In this document: positions 8,894 through 16,286 of the stretch, one piece after another | Layout: the number at the start of each line of letters is the position of its first letter | How positions within the stretch are numbered: the first letter of the stretch is position 1 | Source: a virus | DNA length: 38,385 bases | IMG/VR virus record: IMGVR_UViG_3300025711_000005 | Coordinates: 1 to 38,385 of that record | Direction: 5' to 3' (one strand) | Program-made: the position numbers and the translations under genes | Notes under the pieces: generated by a model | Told to the model about the DNA's origin: nothing | Databases searched by the model: none | The model's input: only the letters and a program-made list of their open reading frames with translations

Positions 8894-9310
8894 ATGCTCA
8901 AGCAGATCCACCAGTTCATCACCGAGAGCGCCAGCCGCCTATCGTCTCAACTCAGCACGTTCGAGGGTAACGTAAAAGCCGAGACTGACGACATTCGCGC
9001 GACGTATCAGCCGGCGCTAGCACCGCGCAAGTTCACCAGCGTCGCTGACACGATTGCGTCTGTACTTCCTGGCCAGATTGCTATTTGCGATTCGAATCTG
9101 GGAAACGTGACGGTTACACTCTCCGCCCCAGACAAGACGCCGGGATGGTCGGCTGTGGTCAAGCGTTTCGCGGCCAATAACGTGAACGTATTCTCTAGTG
9201 GGTTCTCGGCTGCCGGCGTTGCTCGTCGAATCAATGCGACCACGAGCAAAACTTACGCAGCGGTCGGCGTGTACTGGATTTATTACGACGGCTCGGATTG
9301 GTGGGCGTGA
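8894..9310 (+). CDS. Small tail-associated beta protein
   Basis: A 138-residue protein. The first 40 residues are helical (IHQFITESASRLSSQLSTFE). The rest is a beta-rich domain ending in VYWIYYDGSDWWA, a pattern seen at the distal ends of phage appendage proteins. It follows the adaptor gene without a gap and its stop overlaps the start of the nozzle gene. It could be an attachment or tail-accessory protein; family not recognised. Confidence 0.65.
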   Translation: MLKQIHQFITESASRLSSQLSTFEGNVKAETDDIRATYQPALAPRKFTSVADTIASVLPGQIAICDSNLGNVTVTLSAPDKTPGWSAVVKRFAANNVNVFSSGFSAAGVARRINATTSKTYAAVGVYWIYYDGSDWWA

Positions 9311-12300
9311 TGGCAGGCACGGATATCAACGACAACCTGCTAACGGCTGGCCAAAACCAGGGCATCGAGCGCGCGGTACTGCCGATGCCGCAGTTGGATA
9401 TCGCGTTCAACGTGCGCCTGCGAAAGGGGTCGCGGTGGGGTAAGCGCTACGGGCATACGGCGCTTAGCGTCGCGACGTTGGGAACGGCGCAACTCGGCGG
9501 TAGCCCTCGCGCGATAGGCTCAGCCGGCAACAGCGCGTTTGCCTTGGTTGATGACCAATGCAGCAATTTTGACAGCGTAACCAACTCATTCTTCGACCGT
9601 TCGCTATCGATCCTCGGTCTTCCGATCGGTTCCATTGGTGCGGATCCTACGGTGCGCGTGGCCGGCGCGGCTAGCGGATGGCTACCAAACAACAGTTTTT
9701 TCCCTGTGCCAGCCAAGTCTCTGCAGGGGCAGAATACCACCCCCTGCTCTAGCTGTTACGCGCTCGGGTACCTGTGGACGGCTGTTCAATTTGTGCAGCA
9801 GACCGGGCTCGGCGACCAGATGATTCGTGTCGTCGCGACAGACCCAGCCGACCAGACGCTGGTGTTCATGCAGGACTTCGCGCCCGCATTGAATGGCTTC
9901 GGCGGAATTACCTACCCCAAGCTGATTGTGGCCGGCAATCAGGTGGTCCTAACATACCTGTACACGTCCGGAGCTGCGACTACGGCGATCATGGGGCGCC
10001 TTCTCACATCGCTCGCTGGCCGTTTTGGCGCTGAGACCGCAATCGTCCCCGCGGCATCGATCACGTCCTACGACGCGAGCTCGTATAGCTCAACGCAGTT
10101 CCTGGTGACGTACACGCGAACAGCAGCGAATCTAATCGTGGACCTAGTGACAGTCGCCACTTGGGCTATTGCTGCGACGCGGACAATTGGCGAAATCGCG
10201 ACCGAATGCACTGTGCTCGGCAATACGAACGGCATCTATGTCGGGTACGGTGCCCCCGCTACCACGTCAACCAAGGTAGCAGTATTCCCGGCTGGACTCG
10301 GCGCGGCCATTGGGACCGGTGTGCTCACCGCGACAGTCTCGTCTAAGCCGCTGCTGTCATACCGATCTACAGTTTTGGGCATCGGAGGTGGCGGAGTGCG
10401 CGCTGTGTTCGGCGCCTCGTACACCGGGAACCCTAAGTTCGGTTCATTCTTTGTGCGGGATGTTGACGCTACCGGCACTGCACAAATCATAACGGTGACC
10501 TCATTCGGGGCGTACCCAATCTCGCTCCCGTTTCAGGCGGGGACCGAGGTCTACATTTGGACCGAGACAGCTACGAGCGGCCCTGCATATGCGACGCTAC
10601 TTCGGCTCCCGCTACCAAACTCGTTCTCCTCTAACAGCAACATCTCTCTGCCAATCGAGATGTCAGTGCAGGATTATGTGGTGAGCGATGGCTTGCTCAC
10701 GACCGGAGCCGATTTGCGCGGTGCGCCGACCGTGGCCCAACTCGGTACTTCAGCGGTGTTCGCGTGTACGGTGCCTACCTACTTCGCCATCCCAGGATCA
10801 GTAACTATCGGGCACGAATTCAGGACGCTGCAGGCGACGCATTACTCTGACGCTGCGCAGTCCCGCTCGCTTGTGCCAATCTACGCGGATTCGTCATCGT
10901 TTATCCCGATGGGTGCGCTTACTAGGGTGGACGACCGCGGATGCGTTGAGCAAGGATACATCGCCGCACCTCAGTTCGGCACCGGAACTCCAGCGGGCGG
11001 CGGAGCGATGACCGCCTCCTCTGACTACTATTACACCGCCGTCTACGTGTCTCGCACCAGCCTTGGTCGTGTGGAGATATCAGCCCCAGCGACGCCGCGA
11101 AAGGTCACGATGGGGCCCGGGCAGACACAGGTCACCATTGCTGTCAGCGGCTTGCCGCTATCGGCGCGCACAAGCTGCCAGCTCGAGATTTACCGCACGC
11201 TTTCGAATGACCAGACCTACTACTTGGCGTCAGTCATCGACGGCGGTCAGGGGATTTACACCATCGTTGACCAGGCATCGGACGTAAGCATCCGGGGCAA
11301 CAAGGAGCTGTACGTCCAGGTGGGGCAAACGCTTGCCAATTCGTTCCCTCCTCCAGCGCGCTTCGGCTGCGTGGGCGGGCAACGCCTGTTCCTTGGCGGC
11401 CTAATGCGCCCGGACGTGATTCAAGCCAGCAAGCTCATCTTTGGCGACCAGTCCCCGAGCTTCGCTGACAATGACGCATTTCGTATTGTGCTTCCGGCCC
11501 CTTGCACAGGGATCGCCTGGCTCGACGTGCTGGTGATGTTCACCGCGGAAGGCATCTACATCGCGAGCGGGGACGGTCCAACTGACGACGGGCTGGGCGA
11601 CTTCGGCAACCTGACTCGAATGCCATACGAACTCGGCTGCATCGAGCCGCGCAGCGTCAAGGTAATCGATGACGGCTGCTTCTTTCAGACCTCACGCGGC
11701 CTTTATTTGCTGCCTCGTGGCTTTGGCTCCCCGGTGCCCGCTGGCGATAACGTGATGACCTCGCTGCAGGCTTTCCCGATTATCACCGGCGTGACGACCA
11801 TCACAAAGCAGCAAGAGCAGAGCGTTCTTTGGACGTGTTCCAACACGAGCGGGACCCAGGGGATCCGAATCGTGTACGACATGGCGCACAAGTCGTGGGG
11901 CGTAGACAATTACGTAGATTCAGCCGGAAATGGGACCGCGCCGTGCGGGATTGGGCAATGGATCGGCGGAGAAATCGCGCAATTTGGGGCGACGACCGGC
12001 GCGAACGGGCTTCAGGCGTCCAATGGTGTCTATTCGGACGCCAACAACACCCCGATCCAAATGGAGCTTCGAACCGGTGACATGCGACCGTTCGGCGTGC
12101 TCTCGCAGGGCGTCATCAGCAAGGTTGACCTGCTGGCTGAGGTGCGATCGGGGTGCCTGTTGAGCATTACCAAAACCACAGAATTCGGATCGTACACGTC
12201 GCAGCGTTTCTTTACTCTCGCAGCCGGCGACGCGCAGATCGGTGACCTGACGGTCGTCGAGACATCGCTCGGAAATGCGGAGCTTCGGGATGCTTTGAGC

Positions 12301-12420
12301 GTGCGGGTGCAGTATGATGAGACGAGCACTTCCGAAGGGCTCGCGCTGATCGCGATGACCCTCGAACATGAGCAAGGCGAAGGTCTGAAGCGGGTCTCTC
12401 CACTGAGTAGGAATACCTGA
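9310..12420 (+). CDS. Large tail (nozzle-type) protein
   Basis: A 1036-residue, beta-rich protein with short repeating strands throughout, consistent with the beta-propeller nozzle proteins that close the podoviral tail tube (T7 gp12 position). The C-terminal third has the pattern I associate with that family: a segment on a recorded value and its source (RFGCVGGQRLFLGGLMRPDV), then LVMFTAEGIYIASGDGP, then SVKVIDDGCFFQTSRGLYLL. I use the ATG that shares one base with the previous TGA; a GTG and a TTG lie just upstream in frame. It is longer than T7 gp12 (about 800 residues), so there may be an inserted domain. Confidence 0.7.
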   Translation: MAGTDINDNLLTAGQNQGIERAVLPMPQLDIAFNVRLRKGSRWGKRYGHTALSVATLGTAQLGGSPRAIGSAGNSAFALVDDQCSNFDSVTNSFFDRSLSILGLPIGSIGADPTVRVAGAASGWLPNNSFFPVPAKSLQGQNTTPCSSCYALGYLWTAVQFVQQTGLGDQMIRVVATDPADQTLVFMQDFAPALNGFGGITYPKLIVAGNQVVLTYLYTSGAATTAIMGRLLTSLAGRFGAETAIVPAASITSYDASSYSSTQFLVTYTRTAANLIVDLVTVATWAIAATRTIGEIATECTVLGNTNGIYVGYGAPATTSTKVAVFPAGLGAAIGTGVLTATVSSKPLLSYRSTVLGIGGGGVRAVFGASYTGNPKFGSFFVRDVDATGTAQIITVTSFGAYPISLPFQAGTEVYIWTETATSGPAYATLLRLPLPNSFSSNSNISLPIEMSVQDYVVSDGLLTTGADLRGAPTVAQLGTSAVFACTVPTYFAIPGSVTIGHEFRTLQATHYSDAAQSRSLVPIYADSSSFIPMGALTRVDDRGCVEQGYIAAPQFGTGTPAGGGAMTASSDYYYTAVYVSRTSLGRVEISAPATPRKVTMGPGQTQVTIAVSGLPLSARTSCQLEIYRTLSNDQTYYLASVIDGGQGIYTIVDQASDVSIRGNKELYVQVGQTLANSFPPPARFGCVGGQRLFLGGLMRPDVIQASKLIFGDQSPSFADNDAFRIVLPAPCTGIAWLDVLVMFTAEGIYIASGDGPTDDGLGDFGNLTRMPYELGCIEPRSVKVIDDGCFFQTSRGLYLLPRGFGSPVPAGDNVMTSLQAFPIITGVTTITKQQEQSVLWTCSNTSGTQGIRIVYDMAHKSWGVDNYVDSAGNGTAPCGIGQWIGGEIAQFGATTGANGLQASNGVYSDANNTPIQMELRTGDMRPFGVLSQGVISKVDLLAEVRSGCLLSITKTTEFGSYTSQRFFTLAAGDAQIGDLTVVETSLGNAELRDALSVRVQYDETSTSEGLALIAMTLEHEQGEGLKRVSPLSRNT

Positions 12421-14441
12421 TGGCATTTTTAGGCGGCAAATGGAATCTAGGTCGGATTGCTGCGGCCGCAGGGACGTTCGGCGGTTCAGAGGCTTACAGA
12501 TACGCGTCAGAGGATGGGAATATCCTGGGAAAGCCGCAGGTTACGCCGACCGCCGCGCCTGACCCGCAGAATTTCCAATACGGCAACGGACCCAACTCAG
12601 CCGACGCGAACGCCATTGCCGCGAACGCCTACAGCACCGGACTGCAGCACCAGAGCGACCAGGCGGCTCGCGAGTCTGCCTTCTACAACCAGGCGAACAG
12701 CAATTTCGATATCGCGAACGCCGCTCAGATGCGTGGTGGCCCGCAGATCACGACCTCGCTCGCCGACAAGCGAGCTCAGCTAGCAGCTCTCGGCGGGACC
12801 AATGCCGCGATGGGCAACGTCAACCAAGTCGGCAACCAGTTGCAGGCGCTGGGCACGCGACCCATGGGTGACAGCTACGCCGCCGCGCAACTCCAGCAGG
12901 GACTGGCCGGCGGCATGGCTCAGCAGCTCAGCATGGCGCGCTCGGGGCGCTCGCTAGGCAGCGGGCAGGCGGCAATGAACCAGGCGGCGTTCAACAACTC
13001 CGCGCTGAGCCAGCAAACCAACCAGGCTGCTGCGATTGCCCGGATCCAAGAGCAAAACGCCTACAACCAGTTCCAAGCGGGTGCGCTTGGGCAGGCCGGC
13101 AATGCTTATGGGCAGGGCGGTTCGCTCGCGGGGCAGGCCGGCAACCAGGCGACCACGATTCGGACCGGAAACGAAGGTGTTCAGGCTCAAAACGCGGCGC
13201 TTGGCCAGAACCAGCAGCAAATCAACAACGCGACGACTGGGATTTACAACAATCTTGGCGTTAGTCAGCAAAATCTCGGGATGCAGGCCAACCAAATGGG
13301 TGAGGCCGCGTTCAATGCGGGCGCGCAGCGAAACGACAACATCATGGGCGCCCAGCTCAACGCGAACATGGCGCTTGGCGGCGCAAAGACCGCTGTTTCG
13401 ATGGCTAATAACCAGGCAGACGATGCAGCGGCTGCCGCGAAGCAAAACCGCCAACTACAGTTGGTTGAGGACGCGGCAAAGGTGGGCGCGAGCGGCGTCG
13501 CTTCCGACGAGCGTCAGAAGACCGACATCGTACCGCTTGAACTGCCGCAGATCGAGCAGGGGTATGCTGGCGGGTTCGTGCCCGCTGGCAGCCCGCAGGC
13601 GATAGTGACGGAACCCGGGATGGTGATATCTCGAGGGGAGGTGTCTCCCGCCGCCGGGCAGGATCCTGGAGCATTTCAACAGGCAACCACAATCCATCGC
13701 CCTCCACCGACGCCTTCTGCGGCGCAAAGTTATCTCAACCAAATCAACGGCGCGAACTACTACCACTCGCTCGACCAGCAGCTCGGAGCGGATACGTTGA
13801 ACCGACGTAATAACGCGGGGTTTGGGCCGAGCGCTTCACAGTCGTCGCTACTTTCGTTTCTAGCAGGACAGCGCGCCGCCCCGGCGCCTGCGGTTAACCC
13901 GGGGCGTCCTTACCAATCGTCAGTGGCGCCCGCGATGGCCGCCCAACAACGAACGGCGCCGATCTCCACCACCCCATTCGTGGCCAGTGATGCGCACAGT
14001 AAGACCAGGATTCGCGAGCTCGAGTCCCAATTAGCTGCTCTTCAGGGGCCGCCGACAGCTTCGTTCGCGCCTCAGAAGCCCGACACCGCTTCACTAGATC
14101 AGGCCTATGTGAGCCAAGGCGGGGCTCCGCGGCCGGCTGTAGATCTGACGGCAGCCAAGGGGTACGCCTACAACTACAAGGACCCGAGCGCCCCCGGCGC
14201 TGTCCCTGGCCGACAGGTGGGTCCGATGGCTCAGGACCTGCTCAAGACGGCCGCGGCTCCAGCGGTGCACGACACCAGACATGGGCTCCAAGTCGATACG
14301 CCGCGCCTCACGATGACCAATACCGCGGCCATCAGCGAGCTGCAGCGCAAGATTCAGCAACTCGAGGCAATGGGCGGCGGACAGGCCCAGCCGGCGCCAT
14401 ACCAGGCGGGACTCTATCCGCAAACCCAGGCGGGCTACTGA
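12420..14441 (+). CDS. Virion protein with C-terminal S74-type intramolecular chaperone domain
   Basis: A 673-residue protein. Residues 1-340 are Ala/Gln/Asn-rich and helical, unlike a beta-helical tailspike. The C-terminal end matches the Peptidase_S74 self-cleaving chaperone: SDAHSKTRIRELESQLAAL (Ser523), then GYAYNYKD, then GRQVGPMAQDL, VDTPRLTMTNTAAISEL and a final helix. An additional SDERQKTDI motif, also typical of S74 start sites, occurs at Ser362, about 160 residues earlier, with a Gly/Pro-rich stretch between. It lies after the nozzle gene and before the ejection-type proteins, in the place of T7 gp14. It may be a trimeric tail appendage or an internal protein that matures by self-cleavage. 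Confidence 0.7.
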   Translation: MAFLGGKWNLGRIAAAAGTFGGSEAYRYASEDGNILGKPQVTPTAAPDPQNFQYGNGPNSADANAIAANAYSTGLQHQSDQAARESAFYNQANSNFDIANAAQMRGGPQITTSLADKRAQLAALGGTNAAMGNVNQVGNQLQALGTRPMGDSYAAAQLQQGLAGGMAQQLSMARSGRSLGSGQAAMNQAAFNNSALSQQTNQAAAIARIQEQNAYNQFQAGALGQAGNAYGQGGSLAGQAGNQATTIRTGNEGVQAQNAALGQNQQQINNATTGIYNNLGVSQQNLGMQANQMGEAAFNAGAQRNDNIMGAQLNANMALGGAKTAVSMANNQADDAAAAAKQNRQLQLVEDAAKVGASGVASDERQKTDIVPLELPQIEQGYAGGFVPAGSPQAIVTEPGMVISRGEVSPAAGQDPGAFQQATTIHRPPPTPSAAQSYLNQINGANYYHSLDQQLGADTLNRRNNAGFGPSASQSSLLSFLAGQRAAPAPAVNPGRPYQSSVAPAMAAQQRTAPISTTPFVASDAHSKTRIRELESQLAALQGPPTASFAPQKPDTASLDQAYVSQGGAPRPAVDLTAAKGYAYNYKDPSAPGAVPGRQVGPMAQDLLKTAAAPAVHDTRHGLQVDTPRLTMTNTAAISELQRKIQQLEAMGGGQAQPAPYQAGLYPQTQAGY

Positions 14442-16286
14442 GTGGCTACATTTCGCACACTGCAACCGGGCCTGCTTAGCGTCACGAGAGACGATGGCGC
14501 TAGCATGGTCGTGCCGATGTCCGAGCAGGATGCGCTCGCGCAAGGTCTGCAGCCGGATGCCTCGCAGGCGCCAGCTCTTGCGCCCCCCGAGATGAGCAAC
14601 CCCTACAGCATGTCGAAATCGCCTGACGCTGTGGCTGGCATTGGGGGTGGCCCAGTGGACACCATGACGGGCGCTGGCGTCTACGCCGAGAAGCCGCCTC
14701 CTCCGGATCCGCGCGTTGTCGCTCAGCAGTTGCTCGCTCCGCCGAAGTCTGTTTCACATGAAACGGCGCCGGCTAGTAAGTTCGATGTGCGCCTACCAGG
14801 GGAAGCCGGAGGCCCGCCGAAGCCTCCCGATTTGGTGCAGGTCGGCGCCGGCAAGAAACGACAAGCGGAAACGCCAGAGGCCGGCGGTATGGATCCCTTG
14901 TTCGCCGACTACATCAAGAATGGTGGAGGCGGCGGCGGTGGTGGCCGCCCGAAGCTCGCGGTGACTGGCGAAACTCGCGAATACAACGAGCCTGGTCGCG
15001 TAGACCCCGCGCTGGCTGAGGACATCAAGAGGCGCCAAGACGAGCTCGACCAGTCGACAAGCAACTCCCTCGAGGACCAGGCGCTACACAAGGGTGACTA
15101 TCTCGAACAGCAAGCGGAACTCGAGCGACAACAAGCCCTCAATGTTCAGGACCAAATCAAGCGCCGCCAGGCCATCGACGCCGAGATCCAGCGACTCAAC
15201 ACGAAGTCTCAAACGGCGCAAGATGAGCTAGCAAACGCGAAGCCAAAACAGGTCGACCAGTTCTGGAAGGACAAGGGCGTCGGCGTTCGTCTCGCCGCTG
15301 GCGTGGCCATGATTTTCGGTGGACAGCTTGCGCTCCGAACGGGTGGCGAAAATCAGGGCGATAGGATGGTCAACCAGATGATTGATCGCTGGACGAACGA
15401 CCAGATCCAGTCTTACAACGCAGCGAAGGACAAGGCTTCGCTAGCGAACAACGCCTACAAAGATGCGCTGGCAACGTACGGCAGCCCCGAGCTTGCTCGG
15501 ACTAATTTGCAGCTCCAGGCGCTTGCCGCGAAGGATGCGCTGGTCAAAAACACCGCCGAGCAAATCGGCACACAAGACGCTCTCGGTCAGGCCCAGTTAG
15601 CGCTACAGGATAGCCAGCTCAAGCGCGAACAATTGCAAGCTCAAGCCCAGCAATTGGCCGGCGCTCATGTGACCGCGAAGCTCTCGATGACCGGTGGCGG
15701 TGGCGGGAATGACCCGTTCGCTCGAATCAAGAAAGCTGCTGAGGCAAAGAAGGGTCTCGATTACCTCGAGGGCAACACGGACGTTAACGGAAAGCCGCTC
15801 AAGTCTGCAGACGCCTCCCCTCTCGCGGTTCGATTCCCCGATGGCTCTGTGCGTCTCGCCGGCAACTCAAGAGAGAAGACGCAATCACAGAAGATTGTTC
15901 GCAGCGCTCACGGTGCAATTGAGGATATCGCTCGCCTGCAACAGCTAACGAAAGACGCAAGCTCGCGCACGTGGGGCAGTGAGGACGAGGAGCGCGCGAA
16001 GACTCTTGCTGGCGGCCTGACGTTCAAGGCTCACGACGCGATCGGCGTGGCTACCTTCCAGCAGGCTACCAAAGATATGATGCACGAAATGATCGGCAAT
16101 CCGACCGCGTTCTTTCGAAACCCGTCTGCTGCCGCGAAGCTCGATGAGCTGAAGCGCCAAATGGAGGATGAGATCCGAAATCAGAAGAAGTTCCTAGCCC
16201 CGGCGGGCAAGGGTAGCGGCGGCAGCGATGCCCCGGACGAGACCGAGAACGACCTGCCTGACTCTGCGCAGGAGATTACCGAATAA
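14442..16286 (+). CDS. Coiled-coil internal virion protein (putative)
   Basis: A 614-residue protein with a Pro/Gly-rich N-terminal third that contains a run of eight glycines. A long charged coiled coil follows (about residues 190-265). Next comes a short hydrophobic segment, VGVRLAAGVAMIFGGQLAL, and more Gln/Ala helices. The C-terminus holds a helical domain (TFQQATKDMMHEMIGNPTAF). Order and composition match the second of three ejection proteins in T7-like phages (gp15 position). The GTG start directly follows the previous stop. Its stop overlaps the next ATG as TAATG. Confidence 0.62.
   Translation: MATFRTLQPGLLSVTRDDGASMVVPMSEQDALAQGLQPDASQAPALAPPEMSNPYSMSKSPDAVAGIGGGPVDTMTGAGVYAEKPPPPDPRVVAQQLLAPPKSVSHETAPASKFDVRLPGEAGGPPKPPDLVQVGAGKKRQAETPEAGGMDPLFADYIKNGGGGGGGGRPKLAVTGETREYNEPGRVDPALAEDIKRRQDELDQSTSNSLEDQALHKGDYLEQQAELERQQALNVQDQIKRRQAIDAEIQRLNTKSQTAQDELANAKPKQVDQFWKDKGVGVRLAAGVAMIFGGQLALRTGGENQGDRMVNQMIDRWTNDQIQSYNAAKDKASLANNAYKDALATYGSPELARTNLQLQALAAKDALVKNTAEQIGTQDALGQAQLALQDSQLKREQLQAQAQQLAGAHVTAKLSMTGGGGGNDPFARIKKAAEAKKGLDYLEGNTDVNGKPLKSADASPLAVRFPDGSVRLAGNSREKTQSQKIVRSAHGAIEDIARLQQLTKDASSRTWGSEDEERAKTLAGGLTFKAHDAIGVATFQQATKDMMHEMIGNPTAFFRNPSAAAKLDELKRQMEDEIRNQKKFLAPAGKGSGGSDAPDETENDLPDSAQEITE

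Noticed and set aside
14909-14950. Run of glycine codons as a frameshift site
   Set aside because: GGN repeats (eight Gly) could slip, but no overlapping frame of interest follows, so it is more likely a flexible linker.
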